Assembly: GCF_003473485.1 (NCBI RefSeq)
Contig: NC_053042.1
Location: forward strand, 50,555,762 to 50,619,761
Source of the DNA: Medicago truncatula
Taxonomy: Eukaryota; Streptophyta; Magnoliopsida; Fabales; Fabaceae
Length of the DNA: 64,000 bases
Reading direction: 5' to 3'
A program made the translations under genes and the position numbers. This document shows positions 23,486 through 35,860 of this stretch, piece by piece; position 1 is the stretch's first letter; each line of letters begins with the position of its first letter. A model generated the notes under the pieces. That model had not been told where the DNA came from. It did no database searches and saw only the letters and a list, made by a program, of their open reading frames with translations.

Positions 23486-24450
23486 TCTAGAGTCAATTTT
23501 GTGATTTCCTTCTTAAATAAAATAATATTTTTCCACCTAGAGTATATAGACAATATTTTCCAACTCGTTCAACAATAAGACATTAATATAATGACTTTAT
23601 ATAATGAGTGGTAGTTGAAAATATATTAACGTTTTTACTGTAAATTGAATGTGAGTTTTTTTTTTAAATGATTGAATATTATTAGGTTTTTTAACAATAA
23701 ATTATATTAGCAATAACAGGGTAATCTCCTTAGCACAAAGTGTATAAAGGAAACCACATATAATTACAAGTTGTCAATCCAGGAATACACAGAAAAGTTA
23801 ATCGATACCCAAGCACCTAAACGGGTTCAACCACGAGCCATAAACAAAATTGACCTTATTAACTTTAAGCCACAATAACAATAAATACTTTACTTTTTCT
23901 AATAACTGTGGAATGATATTTTCTAAATTTGTAAACAATACTTTTTCTAATAACAATAAGTATACCATTGTGTTCGTTCCACACAATCCAAGTATTATTA
24001 GTTGAATGGTCAATAGAGAGAGGAATGTTGAATAAGTTTTTAGTCCCAATAAATATACCGAATATTGTTTTTAGTCCTTAGAAGAAAAAAAAATTGACAT
24101 GTTGGGTCATATAATTTTTCCAACAATGTCAAAAACACCCTTTATTAAATGTGATTCCAAAATCAATTGAATTTTTTAAATCATTATATATGTTTAAAAA
24201 ATAGAATTTTAGTGAATCACATTACCTGAAATCTCAGCCATTCAAAAGCTTCATCCTATATTCAATGATTGATATCTATTTTTTTTAAAAAAAATAAAAA
24301 TTCTCATTTTACAAAATAAAAAAAAAAAAAAAGAGTCTCCTACGGTAGGAGACCTAAGGAGGTCACCTACCGTAGCCTTGGCCATGTATGAGGAGTTGCT
24401 ATATCATATCATATCATATCATGAGAATGGCTCTTGACACATTGCATAAG
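23486..24450. other. Intergenic, nothing recognised
   Basis: AT-rich. It includes a short (ATATC) run near 24402-24422 and an inverted CCTACGGTAGG / CCTACCGTAG pair near 24340-24376. No gene. Confidence 0.4.
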
Positions 24451-25785
24451 GCTGTGTCGCACGAGTAATTTACCGAAATGCTCATCGGCAGTTAATTGCC
24501 GAATTATGGAATTGGTTGCAGTTAACTATCGAGGAAAACTGAAAACTTCGGCAGTTAACTGCTGAGCAAACTTCAAACCTGTTTTTTTTTTTTTTTTTTT
24601 TTTTTTACAAAAATCATAAATTATCATTAATAATATTTATTGATTTTGAATGCTTCAATCATTATTTTGGTACGTTTCAAACAATTGTAGTATTATACTT
24701 ATGTGTATATATCTTAATAAGAATATCATTTAAATCAGTGTAAAAATTAAGCATTTGAATATTGTTTTGCACATTACTTAAATAAAAATAATAATAAAAA
24801 AATCGTTAAAATAATTGTGCACAACGATTTTTTTAAGGTATAATATGTTGTTATATTTTCTACATTAAAATAATTGTGCACAAAGATTTTTTATTTATTT
24901 AAGTAATTTGCAAAACAATATTTAAATGCTTAATTTTTACACTTATTAAAATATTTTTTGAGGACTTAAATATTCTTTATTTTTTTGGTCAAGATTTAAA
25001 TGATATTCTTATTAATATATATCAATACATCAATACATTAAGATCAAAATTGAAATCGGTTAGCATAAGGTAAACAATTGCTAAAGGTGGAAAAAACAAT
25101 TATGTTGTGGAGGAACGTTCTAGACATCAATACATTAAAACTCATAGCCTTTCTTTGGCAAATTCATGTCGATCTAAATTATATTTAAGTTCACGGCAAT
25201 AAAAAAAGTCTTTGTTCTGTGCTTGTGTGCACTATCAATCTATCATGTTATTTTATTTATTATATGTACAAAGATCTCTGTTCCCACATTGGTTTTGACG
25301 AGGACTGAACAAAAAACCCAATATAAACAAGACATTGAAGACGTTGTTAAGGCAAATTGAGGAGAAGAAATGATTGTGCTTCGGTAGGGAAGTAGGAAGA
25401 GAGGCTCACCGAATTAATTAAACAAACAATTATGGTCTTTAGATTAAACTAAATGGATGGTTGTGATTTGGTGTCAATGAATCTGTTGACATCTGGTGTC
25501 AACGGATCCTGACTATATATATATATATACTGCAATTGTTTGAAACGTACAAAATAATGATTGAAACATTTAAAATCAATAAATATTATTAATGACAATT
25601 TATGGTTTTTGTCAAAAAAATAAAAACAGGTTTGAGGTTTCATCGGCAGTTAACTGTCGAAGTTTTCAGTTTTCCTCGGTAGTTTACTGCCGAAGTTTTC
25701 CTCGATAGTTAACTGCAGCCGATTCCATAATTCGGCAGTTAACTACCAAAGAACATTTAAGTAATTTACTCGTGTTTCTCAGCTA
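24451..25785. mobile_element. Foldback/TIR element with CGGCAGTTAACTGCCG palindromes
   Basis: About 1.3 kb with long inverted arms (~250 bp). The left arm runs GGCTGTGTCGCACGAGTAAT, then palindromes, then a stretch containing AATAATATTTATTGATTTT and GTTTCAAACAATTG. The right arm carries the inverse of each in reverse order and ends CTCGTGTTTCTCAGCT. Each arm bears CGGCAGTTAACTGCCGA-type palindromes. The interior (about 24720-25520) has no transposase. I could not confirm a target duplication, so the superfamily is open. Confidence 0.8.
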
Positions 25786-26501
25786 AAACATATCTGTCAA
25801 CAACAATTCTCTCTTATATATATAGTAGCTAGTTTTTTTGAAAGAATATATAGTAGCTAGTTAAAAAATGTGAATGTGAAGGTCAAATATGATGATATGC
25901 ATTCACGTGATTAAAGAAGGACACTCACATTCAAATGGGACAGGACAGCAGCAGGTGACACAAATGGAGTATCACTTCTTAACAAGTTTTAAAGGGGGGC
26001 ATTTTTGTCGCCCAGAATCCTGGTCTCATTCTCACTTTGCATATATACCTGACATGCCATACATTTTTTTTCATCTAAATGAAAATCTAATAATTTGTCA
26101 CGCTACCCTACTTTGGTTAATGCATTGTAAGTGTAAAACAGTATTGCATTGACAGAAATGGGAGATAATTGAAAGCCCGGTAATTCAATGAAGCGCATGC
26201 ACTGAAACACTTGAATAGTAAGAGGATGAGTGCATGCATACTGCATACACTATTGAGTCAAATTTGAAACGATGGACGGGACGAATTTCAAAAGGAAATT
26301 TTGTGTGTTCTCAATAATTTAGACGACTCATTTTCCACTTTATCTTTCAGTGTTTTCAGTCAAACAGTTAAATTTAATGTTTCTTCAATCTTTTAGCTGG
26401 TTCTCGGCAGGTTTTATAGATGTCTAAATTCACATAACACAACACATTGTTTGAACTATAAAAGGAAAAAATAAGTAAAACAAAGAATAAAATGATAGTC
26501 A
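25786..26501. other. Intergenic, nothing recognised
   Basis: No supported gene. A lone CACGTG lies near 25904, without a gene nearby to give it meaning. Confidence 0.4.
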
Positions 26502-26638
26502 GAGAAATGATATATGTACAACTATTTTGTGACAATTTTTTATCCTCTCTCTTCTTTTTTCTCTCCCCATTATTTTTAACCAATAAGAATAGAAAAAACC
26601 ACGGTTGTCACCAAAGTTATGTGCAAATATCATTGCTC
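26502..26638. mobile_element. GAGAAATGATATTTG MITE, copy 5
   Basis: 137 bp. Left end GAGAAATGATATATGTAC, right end inverse of GAGCAATGATATTTG. The interior is shorter than in the other copies. No matching 9-bp duplication seen at the edges. Confidence 0.75.
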
Positions 26639-26802
26639 AAGATGGTATAACGAGAGATAACGATTAATAAAGAATAAATGGAGTATTGTTTATTAGGAAG
26701 GATTAATAATGAAGAATTTTTTTCCTTTTGTCTTCATATGTGTAGTATAAGCTTCTACAGGCGCAAAGCAAATACAAAATAAATTTTGTATTGATAATTC
26801 TA

Positions 26803-27070
26803 AAAGTTTGATCTAGTGGTAAAAAGAGAGACGTCAAATTTTAGAGATCTTTGGTTCGAACACAACTAGTGTTCTTAGAGTGAGGTAAATTCAAATGCCT
26901 TTGTAAATGTGTTCTTTGAATTTTAATGTCTTTTATTCTGTCTTGAACAATTTAAGAGATCTTGAGTTCGAACACAACTAGCGTTCTTAAAACGAGGTAA
27001 ATCTAAATGTCTTTATTTGTAAGTGATCTTTAAATTTTAATGTCTTTCTCTTCTGTCTTGAACTATATCA
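26803..27070 (+). repeat. SINE-like element with duplicated B-box module
   Basis: A tRNA-like A box TGATCTAGTGGT (26809) and B box GGTTCGAAC (26853) are followed by a second copy of the B-box module (GAGTTCGAACACAACTAG near 26964). The tails are also duplicated (AAATTTTAATGTCTTT versions of each). This looks like a dimeric or internally duplicated SINE. Confidence 0.6.
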
Positions 27071-27390
27071 CTAACTCATCACCATAAATTTCTTTATCTA
27101 CAAAATAAATAAATTATATCGACACCTGCATTTGCAATATCACTCATTTTTTATATAAATTTTTTTAGAGTAAAAGGATAGTTTGCTATATTACTCTTTC
27201 CTCTTAATAAAATACCACATGCATTTCGCAATATCCAACAATGCAATTTTTATATGGAAAAATATTTTATCTCATACTTCTCTAACAAAATGACCTTTTC
27301 TACGACGCGATTGATTTTAGAGGAAGAGGCTATAATGATGTTTGTATTTAGGATGGACAATACATCAAATATGGTTACCTAATTTAGAAA

Positions 27391-27573
27391 GAGAAATGAT
27401 ATTTCAACATCCATTTTGTGACAACTTTTGTTACAACTTTTTCTTTCATACTCACATCATTTTTTACTTTATCTCTCTATTGCTTTGATTTTCGTGCAAT
27501 ACCTATTTTTTCTTTGCAAATTTTGGTTGTTCCCGTAAGTTGTCAATTAAAGGTTGTTCAAATAACACTCCTC
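27391..27573. mobile_element. GAGAAATGATATTTG MITE, copy 6
   Basis: 183 bp. Perfect 9-bp duplication ATTTAGAAA at 27382-27390 and 27574-27582. Left end GAGAAATGATATTTCAAC, right end inverse of GAGGAGTGTTATTTG. Confidence 0.9.
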
Positions 27574-27582
27574 ATTTAGAAA

Positions 27583-28287
27583 AGTCTACATAAAACTTTT
27601 TTTTCTCCAATTGAGTTACTTGTGAATAGATTATCAAGTATAAATAAGTTGTTTAACCATCAATTCATTTAAGACTATTTCACCAAAACTTTAATCCAAA
27701 TGAATACATGCGGTTGAAATAGCATTTCCACTCTTATAAAAAGAAAAACCATTCAAACAACCCTGAATCAGGATTTGTCCCTTACTTCTAACACCGGGAC
27801 CACCCACATGTATTATTAGTCATGTAGGACTAGGGATCATTTTCAATTTTCTTCCAAATATATACGTGTGTGTCAATGTCTCACCCTGTTTGTACATAAA
27901 AAGAAAAATAGTATTCCTTATTAACTTATTAACTATAGGCTATAGGTATGGATCAAAGGAACTGAAATTAATTTTGCTAAAACATTTCGTTGTTTGGACT
28001 CACCTGAAGTTATTTACTAATTAGTGTACATCCAATATGTTATAAAAAATGTAAAAAATTGACACTAGCGTACTCACGTCTCATACATAGCTAATCTCCA
28101 TCCTTTTGTCTTATATTGGATTAGCACTTTACTATCAACATCGTGCTATTTATATGGATTTTTATCTTTGTCTGTTGTCCTTCACCTAGCAAATTCCCAA
28201 AAACTAACGAGTGCAGCATAATCTTTTTAGATGAACTTTTAAGTTTTAACATGTGCTTATACCAGAAAATTATAATAAGTCTTTAAA
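27583..28287. other. Intergenic, nothing recognised
   Basis: AT-rich, no gene or repeat edge identified. Confidence 0.4.
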
Positions 28288-28572
28288 GGTTTAATAGCAG
28301 TTTTCGCTCCTTAACTTTCACGAAGTTGCGATTTTGGTCTCTAAAAAAAAAAATTACAAAACTGTCCCCTAAGTTTTGCAATTGTAGAAGTTTTGACCCC
28401 AAGGTCAATTTTTGGTAAAAAAAAAAAAAAACACGTGGCACCTCATTTAGGGTGCCACGTCAGCGTAAACAGAGTCAAAATTGGCATTAGGGGCCAAAAC
28501 TGCCATAGATGCAAAACTTAAAGGGTAATTTTATAATTTTTTTTCTTAGAGGGCTGAAACTGCTATTAAACC
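28288..28572. mobile_element. Mutator-type MITE, GGCTTAATAGCAG family, copy 2
   Basis: 285 bp. TIRs GGTTTAATAGCAGTTTTCGC / inverse of GGTTTAATAGCAGTTTCAGC. Shares TGCGATTTTGGTC, ACAAAACTGTCCCCTAAG and TGGCACC-type internal sequence with 11537-11954. Imperfect 9-bp flanks GTCTTTAAA / ACCTTTAAA. Confidence 0.75.
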
Positions 28573-29241
28573 ACCTTTAAAAGTTTATTAATATATTGTT
28601 TAGTGTTAGAACTACTACAATATTTTTTTCTTTTTTTCTTTTAATAAAATGCCTTTCAAAATTCCAATTGTATTTATAAATAAAAAGTGACACCAACGTT
28701 CATTATAACATTTTATTTTATCAGGATAACAGTATATATTATTTTATCACGTGGAATTTAGGAGAGTCTCATCATTTTAGATTTGTTTTTAGGTATCTCA
28801 TCATTTTAGATGATACTCACTTTAAAGCACTAAAATTATGAATCTCGTCAAATAAAGGAGCATTTGAAATTTTGCAAGGATTGAGTCTAGCGGAAAAAAC
28901 TAAACTTTCACCAATGCAACGAATCAATGATTGAATATCAAGAGAGAAATATACTCATATTATCTCTAGGTATGAGGTTCAACTATCACGGAAGTCTGCT
29001 TTTAGAAAGTAGTTTAACCATAGTCTATGGACACAAATTCGTATAAGTTAAGATAGCGAAAAATTCTATTTTTACACCGTCATCATGTCAGTGATCATTG
29101 AATCAAAATCATACGTTGTATATTTTTGTGTTTTAAATAAATTGAAATTTTAACTTTGAAATCTCTACGGTCAGATCTTGATCCAACTTCGTTCACATAA
29201 ATAGGGAATTTTGTGAGCACATAGAATCCGGATTCATGGCC

Positions 29242-29248
29242 TATATAA
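29242..29248 (+). promoter_or_regulatory. TATA box of the OVATE-family gene
   Basis: TATATAA, 67 bases upstream of the ATG at 29315, which puts a start site near 29270-29275 and leaves a short 5' UTR. Confidence 0.65.
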
Positions 29249-29314
29249 TGTAACGTGCACTACAACACAAGCGCTAAATCTTTGTGTTTTCTCTCACTCA
29301 CTTATTGTGCAAAC

Positions 29315-29992
29315 ATGCCAAGACTATTCTCTAAACAGCTACACCTTTGTTTCTTCAAGCTCAAATACCCTACAATTCTCTCCCAACCTCACCCACAACA
29401 CACTTCCACTCCATCACCACCTTGCCCTTTCCATTTCAACACCACCTTCAGCCACCACCACGAAGAAGAAGAAGAAGAAGACTATTTCTACGACACCACG
29501 GAGCTTCCACCACCTGACTTTTCTTCCGTCTTCGCCTCCCAACGGTTCTTCTTCTCCTCCCCAGGCAGCTCCAATTCCATCACAGAGTCTCCCTCCAACG
29601 ACACTCTACCCTGTAATAACTCGTTGATACCAAGAGGAGGTAGTGTGAAGAGGGTGCCAAAATATTCTGTAAACCCTTACGTTGATTTCCTCCGTTCTAT
29701 GCAGGAAATGATTCAATCTCAACAACAAGTGGTGGATGTTACTAACGATTGGGATTATCTTCATGAACTTCTCTTATGCTATCTTGCTCTTAATCCTACA
29801 CATACTCACAAGTATATTGTTCAAGCTTTCACTCACCTTCTTGTTGATATTTTATCTTCCTCCTCCTCTTTATCATTCTCCTCCTCTTCATCTCCGCCAT
29901 CACCTCCGAAGCTCAATAACCAACGCCACATCGCCACAGTAGTTTCTCCAGGAGGTTGGTGTAAAAATATTAAATGCCAAGGTTTTAAATAA
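29315..29992 (+). CDS. OFP: OVATE family protein (OFP12/16-like transcriptional repressor)
   Basis: Intronless, 225 aa, as is usual for the family. The N-terminus MPRLFSKQLHLCFFKLKYPT resembles that of Arabidopsis OFP12/OFP16 (MPR/K...LHLCF). An acidic His/Glu/Ser/Pro-rich middle follows. The OVATE domain spans ~111-170 (VKRVPKYSVNPYVDFLRSMQ, EMIQS, WDYLHELLLCYLALNPTHTH, YIVQAFTHLL). OFPs are nuclear repressors that bind homeodomain proteins and affect organ shape and secondary walls; this is family knowledge, and no partner is shown here. After the domain the protein has a long Ser/Pro run (residues ~171-188). The start is the ATG at 29315; frame extension further upstream lacks an ATG. Confidence 0.93.
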   Translation: MPRLFSKQLHLCFFKLKYPTILSQPHPQHTSTPSPPCPFHFNTTFSHHHEEEEEEDYFYDTTELPPPDFSSVFASQRFFFSSPGSSNSITESPSNDTLPCNNSLIPRGGSVKRVPKYSVNPYVDFLRSMQEMIQSQQQVVDVTNDWDYLHELLLCYLALNPTHTHKYIVQAFTHLLVDILSSSSSLSFSSSSSPPSPPKLNNQRHIATVVSPGGWCKNIKCQGFK

Positions 29993-30094
29993 TGATCGCG
30001 ATTGTAAGTAATAGTTATTGTGGCATCACTATCACAATACTAAACCATGTTAAGAGTTATCTACAAGGATTTTACTTAAGACCTCCGTCGAACA

Positions 30095-30235
30095 GATACT
30101 TTGGATTGAAGGCGTGTCCCGGTGTCGGACATGACATGATACCGACATTTATAATTACATTGAATTATGTTATTTTCTCAAAAGTATATCAGTGTCAGGT
30201 TCGTGTATTGTCCGTGCTTCAGAGGATAAGACTAA
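30095..30235. repeat. GTGTCGGACA-type dispersed repeat, copy 1
   Basis: Shares TGTCCCGGTGTCGGACA, TAATTACA(T/C)T(G/T)AATTATGTTATTT and a GT(G/A)CTTC/GTATTGTCCGTGCTTCA-type tail with 56868-56965. It probably comes from a dispersed retroelement-derived sequence. Boundaries are approximate. Confidence 0.5.
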
Positions 30236-32033
30236 TGTTATATATATATATATATAATGTTTAGTTGTTTTTCTTCAAAAAAAAATAATGTTTAGTTGTT
30301 TCTTTTTTTTTTTAATAAAATTTCTTATGGCAAAAAAAAAAAAAATGTTGACAGGTTGTGTGATTGGTTAATCCACATTAAGGGGCGGTTTTTTTTTTTT
30401 AGGTATTGAAATTGCCTTGGGTTTCGACTATGGGAACAAGGTTAGTATTTTGATGACAAAAAAAGACAGTAAGCAAAACCAATGGGGGTGTGTTGGTGGG
30501 GGTTGGAGAAGGACATTTTGGTGTTTCAATGTTGTTTTGTTTTTTTTATAATTGCAGAGTTTAAATAGTTTTGTTTGTTTTCAGTTATCATAGTACTAAT
30601 CTCTAGGTTTTTTTTATCTTTTTGTGAAAGAAAATAAAAAGTATGCTGTAATTTCTTGGAATTTATTGTTTGATGTTGTTGGTAGAGATCGTGGGTGACA
30701 AACAGAGTTCGTTTATTGTCCTTGTGTTTGTTGTTGCTGTGTCTTTGTGTGTGTGGTCCTGTAACTGTGGGAAGAGAGTCTGCAAATACTAGCAAACAAA
30801 CTCACAATAAGCTTGGTTTTCTTCAATTATGGTAGTAGGGCATATTGGCTCTCCATAATCATCTACTGAACAAGTTAATTAGCTCTAGGCTCAAGAAAGT
30901 AGCAAGGGTTAAAAAAGTAAGAAAATAAAAGTTACCAACTCTTTACATAAACCCAAGCAATGATGTAAATTTGGAGATTTTGCTTTCAACTATATGCTCT
31001 TGAATTCTACCCAAAACATTCAAACATATCAATCAATTCTACACAATGAGAATCAAGTTTGGCTCATCCCAAAATAGAACAAAACATAGGGCAGTGGAGG
31101 TAGATGATCCAAATGCTATAAGCTCTAGTCTTTAGCTAGGTCATAGAGACAATGATATACCTCAAATTTAGTGGGGGTTGGTCAAGGGAAATAGACCGTA
31201 TAAGGTTTTAATTTCATATCAAAGAAGAAAAGGAATATATAATGCAGTTGATGTTGCAGGTGGCAGAACTCCTTTTTCTTTCAAGCTTTTACTCCATGAA
31301 AAATAATGCACCTTTCAAAAGCTGAAACAAGTACAAAAAACAATCAATGACAAGGGAACGGGCAAACATGAATGACAAATGCCAGCAAAAAACACATGTG
31401 GATAGGGTGGCGTTTAATAGTTAGCCAAGTGCATGTAATAAAAAAGTCATCTACATCCAATTTAGTGAATAATGATGGCCAAAAAGAAAAATAAAAAATT
31501 TGGTGAATTTAATTTCCAAGACTTAAATGTAACTCTGCTTCTTTTTCATTCTACTTAATTATAGCTACATATCCAACTATTGTTTATATACTAAGGCATC
31601 AAGACTTACCGATTAGATTCTATTAGGAAAATTTTAAGTCACGCATAATAAAGTGATATCTCTCACTTTACATACCGGTTTTATAAGGGTTGATGTTCAA
31701 CCCAAATAGAATCATAGTCTATCCAATATGCATTCTGCCACTCCGATAGGTTACCGCTATCAAAGTCTATTGATCTAGGTCACCCAACATTTATAATTAT
31801 GAACCAAATTCATTAGTGATTGCGTGATAGGGTGTATCGGAAAAAACTCAAATTTTACCTAGAAAAACTTAAATGAATTTATAAAAAGTTACATCCCATA
31901 CATTACAAACTAATTTTGTTAGGGTTGAATTTGCTCCAACTCAAATTCTAAAAGATTCATTCTAATGGAGTTGTTTTTTGTTGTAGGAAATTATCAATTA
32001 GATAAGGAAAATTGTTGTATATACTTCAACTAA

Positions 32034-32152
32034 GGCTGAAACACACCAAAAAAAAGACGTAAATGTTCATCGACAGTTAACTGTTTTCGATTGAAATCCA
32101 TCTGCAGTTAACTGCCGATGAAATATATTGGTAAATTACTGGTGTTTCCTAT
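32034..32152. repeat. Short CGGCAGTTAACTGCCG-family MITE
   Basis: ~119 bp. Left end GGCTGAAACACACCA, right end inverse of GATAGGAAACACCAGTAATT. The interior carries CGACAGTTAACTG and CTGCAGTTAACTGCCGATG. It appears to be an internally deleted relative of 24451-25785. Confidence 0.65.
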
Positions 32153-33374
32153 CATCGAGTGAAATGTGAACAACATTATTCTTAGATAAGTATTTGAATA
32201 GATGAGTCAAAGCTCCAAAAGAAACAAATCTAAATGATCCAATGGCCAATGCTTTGTAAGGTCCAAAATTCCCAGTTGGTCCATAAAATGGCCAAGCCAA
32301 GAACTAAAGTTGAAGAACTCAAAATTTGCGCTGGGCATAAAAGGGATGACATTAAAATAGATATTTATGGTTTACACACTGCTTAATAATTGCTATTTAT
32401 TTAATGTATTATGTAGGGAAGCTTTGGGGACAAACCAAGAGTATCCAAAGAGAGAGCTTCAACAACTATAGCAAAAGAATAGACACTCTTATCGTTCTGT
32501 ATGCTAAAGTAGTTTTAATTATAGATTAAAGGTAGTTGGTTTAGGTAAGTTTTTTTTCCCTTTAGAACACATGGGGTTTAGGTACCAGACTATCTGTCTT
32601 ATAGCGTATGCATGCACTAATATTATAAATATGTGTCAATGTTTATTTAACAAAAAGTTAAATGCCCTATTAACTTACGGTAGGGGTCAAGGAATAACAT
32701 CCCCTACACCAGTGAAAACAGCTAGTGACTTAATTAATTTAAAAAAAAAAAAACTAATATGATTAATTATCATCATCAAAATCGACTACTATGTTACGAT
32801 ATTTTACTAACTTTAATTACTCATGATCGAACTCAGGATTATGGTTCAACTCCCTTGAAAATTGGAGTATTAAAAAAACCAATTCTAAGCACTCAAATTT
32901 CAATTTCACACATTCTACTTCCTTTAAATAATCGATGGTTCTTTTTAAATTCTTTAAACTCTTTTCTCAATTAAAAGTATATATATGCTTTTTGGTTTCA
33001 AGATTATGATTGTGATGTTTGATTCGATGAATTGTTTACATTTTCTTTCATAAACCGTCAATTAGGAATTGGCTTGGATGCATAATAATATAAAACACTA
33101 AATAGAGTATCTTATTGAAAATGATTTGGATTCAATTAAGATCCTCTTTTGACTCATGATGAAAGCCCGGCATATCACTCATTCAATCATAAAATTGATG
33201 CAAGTATGTCCAAACAAAAAGCACATAAGTTCAAGTTTGGGCAGGAATTGACATCGTGACCTACCCATCTCCAATGATAAAAAATAATGCCAAGATGGTG
33301 ACAAGGGAAAAATCATGCATAATTATGGGGATAATCATGCCAAATTGGCTCACCTGAATCACCAATATTTTTTT

Positions 33375-33875
33375 GAGTTAAATATGTTTTTGGTCCCTAT
33401 AAATATACCAACTTTTCGTTTTAGTCCATTTAAAATTTTCCTTCAACTTTTAGTCCCTATAAAACTTTCAATCACTATTTTTGGTCTCTCTTTTAAAGTA
33501 AACTCATATGTAGAATTCATATTTTTAAATAAAAATTTTCAGAAAAAATTCTTAATATTATAAGAATCTCTCCCTAAAAAAGTTAGAATTTTTTAACAAA
33601 ACATGAATTTAATATGAATTTTTTACATTTTTTACGGTTAAAAATTCATATTAAATTTGTGTTTTGTTAAAAAATTTTAACTTTTTTTGTGATTTTGTTT
33701 TACAATATTCTACACATTTCTGCACAATTTCATTAAAAAATACAAAAAATAACTTAAAAATAGGGACTAAAAATAGTGACTGAAAATTTTATAGGGACTA
33801 AAAATTGAAGGAAAATTTTAGAGGGACTAAAACGAAAATTGGTATATTTATAGGAACTAAAAATATATTTAACCC
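33375..33875. mobile_element. GGGTTAAATATG Mutator-type MITE, copy A
   Basis: 501 bp, essentially two long inverted arms (TTTTTGGTCCCTATAAATAT at left and its inverse at right). 9-bp flanks TATTTTTTT at 33366-33374 and 33876-33884 (low-complexity). Abundant legume-type MITE; no coding capacity. Confidence 0.85.
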
Positions 33876-34084
33876 TATTTTTTTTATCAACGTTAGAGTG
33901 TTGCAAAAGTATTATACGTAACTGGTGTCTTGTTAACGACCATACGTTAACACTTTTAAGAATTTTAAAATAAAAAATTATTTCTTAAAAAAATTAAATA
34001 TTTTAATTTTCAATAATGATTACACAAATTTTTACAAGAATTTTTCATTTCAAGCTTTTAAAGAGTGCATTTTTATATTCTTTT

Positions 34085-34160
34085 TGGTAGTGGCCAAAGT
34101 TTGAACCCCAAATCTTACATATTTTATATATTATTCCAACCAACTTAGCTAATGCATACA
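34085..34160 (-). repeat. SINE-like tRNA-derived head
   Basis: On minus: A box TTAGCTAAGTTGG (34152-34140) and B box GGGGTTCAAACT (34110-34099), spaced as in tRNA-derived SINEs. 3' extent uncertain. Confidence 0.5.
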
Positions 34161-34944
34161 CTTGTTAGCATTTCCCTTTCTTTATATGTAAATTTATGAT
34201 ATTCAAATTTGTTAACACTCCGACTAGTTTCAATACAATCATTTGCAGCACCACATAAAATTATTGATTAATATTAAAAGGTATGGGTACAAATTGGTGG
34301 ATACTACCAGAACTCTAAGGAAAATAATTAAGAGAATCTATAATAAAGGCAAAAACATATATTTCTAAAAGACTCTTGGACATGATTCCACCAATGATCA
34401 CCAAACATGATCAAGACTATAATTAGATAACTTGTCCGTACAATAATTTTCTTCCGTGAAGATGTGAGAAATATAAATAAAAGGCAAATTATATGGTACA
34501 CTTAAAAATTTGAATGCACTGGTACACCAAATTGTTAAATTAATAATTAAATGAGTTGTATTTTTTAAGAAAAAGAATTATTTTTTATCATTGATAATTA
34601 TAACAATTAAATCTTATTTACCAAAAGCGTTCACGAAATAAAATATACTTTTTTTGAATTTTTATTACTCATAATAAAGAATATTGATTATTTTTTATGA
34701 GAAAATGTTAAAATTTTAATAAGATTCTTATAAACAGAAATGATATTTTTTTCTTATGAAGTGATGTTTTCTAAAATATAAATATTGACAAATAGCTCTT
34801 ATTTCATAAAATGATCGTTAATTTATAAATTTATGAAGCAAGAGTACCGGTACATCTCTTTTGTGAGGTGTACGGTAGAGATTCCCAATATGAAAATGTA
34901 TATTAGAGCAAACATTTAAACAATTGTCCTAACAATTGCGTATC

Positions 34945-35530
34945 CTACAAGAAACTAGAAGAACATTGGAGAAAGCAAAATTTTGGTTTTTTACCTTTGG
35001 AAGTCTCAATTTCTCTCATTGCAGTTGCAGCAACAGGTTCAGCAAGCAAAGAATATTGAATACTAGTATAAGAGCAAAAGCCACCCAACATATCTCCATC
35101 ATGGTTTCTAAAAATCTCCCCAATAGAAGCATGCCATTGTGATACTCTAGCTGCACCATCATTATTAATTTTGACCCAACCCATGGGAAAAAGAGACCAA
35201 ATAACCTCTATAACTTTAGGACAATGACCAAGGTTGCCAACAATATTAAAAGCTTTCAAAGCTTGAAGGTCAGATCTATGCCCTTGGAAAACATCCAGAA
35301 AAAGAGCAAGTTATTTGAAAAGTAATCTTCTTTCTCTGAAATCTAGCTTGATTCATAGCAAACCAAATAGCATTAATAAATTTTTTTGGAGGAAATTGTG
35401 ATAGCCCTAATTTGACTACTATTCGATCAAGTAGACTTCTGCAACAAATTCAAAATAGATGTAAAAGTGAGCAAGCAGTGAGGCATATATGAAAGCTATG
35501 CCCAAACTTTAAAAACAAATCTTGTTTGAT
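34945..35530 (-). mobile_element. LINE remnant: RNase H-like domain
   Basis: Minus translation: VVKLGLSQFPPKKFINAIWF and AMNQARFQRKKITFQ (35430-35310), then MGWVKINNDGAARVSQWHAS, IGEIFRNHDGDMLGGFCSYT and LLAEPVAATAMREIE (35210-34990). It shows the WVKINNDGA and AE..A....E elements of the plant LINE RNase H-like domain. The upstream part is frame-broken and the downstream end is missing, so it is a dead fragment. Confidence 0.87.
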
Positions 35531-35689
35531 GTTAACTAATTTAGTCCATTTTCTGTCGTTACTATCATCGACAAAAGTTATATTTTAAGCATGGTTGATC
35601 AATGGACAACTCTATTAATGTACATGTTGAATTGAATCATTTAATCTTCAATAGATTCTTTCAACATTGGCTCATATTTTTTTACCTTC

Positions 35690-35860
35690 ATTATTTTTAG
35701 GATATACATCTACGAAGTATCTTATACAAGTATTCGTGTGTATCAATGAAATACCCATTAAATATTTTTTAAAAATTACAAAAATAAACTCTATGCTCCT
35801 TCGATACATATTTATGGGTATCTACGAAGTATCTGATACATATCCGACAAACACATCTTC
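35690..35860. repeat. Dispersed repeat with internal duplication
   Basis: CTACGAAGTATCT(T/G)ATACA occurs at about 35710 and again at 35822, each followed by similar ATA(C/T)-rich sequence. Part of the same GTGTCGGACA-associated class as 30095-30235 is possible but not shown. Confidence 0.4.

Larger units (their letters stand above)
29993..33374. other. Intergenic with scattered repeats
   Basis: Downstream of the OFP gene. I see no coding gene in 3.4 kb. Identified content is a shared repeat at 30095-30235 and a small palindrome MITE at 32034-32152. The rest is AT-rich DNA with long A/T runs. Confidence 0.4.
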
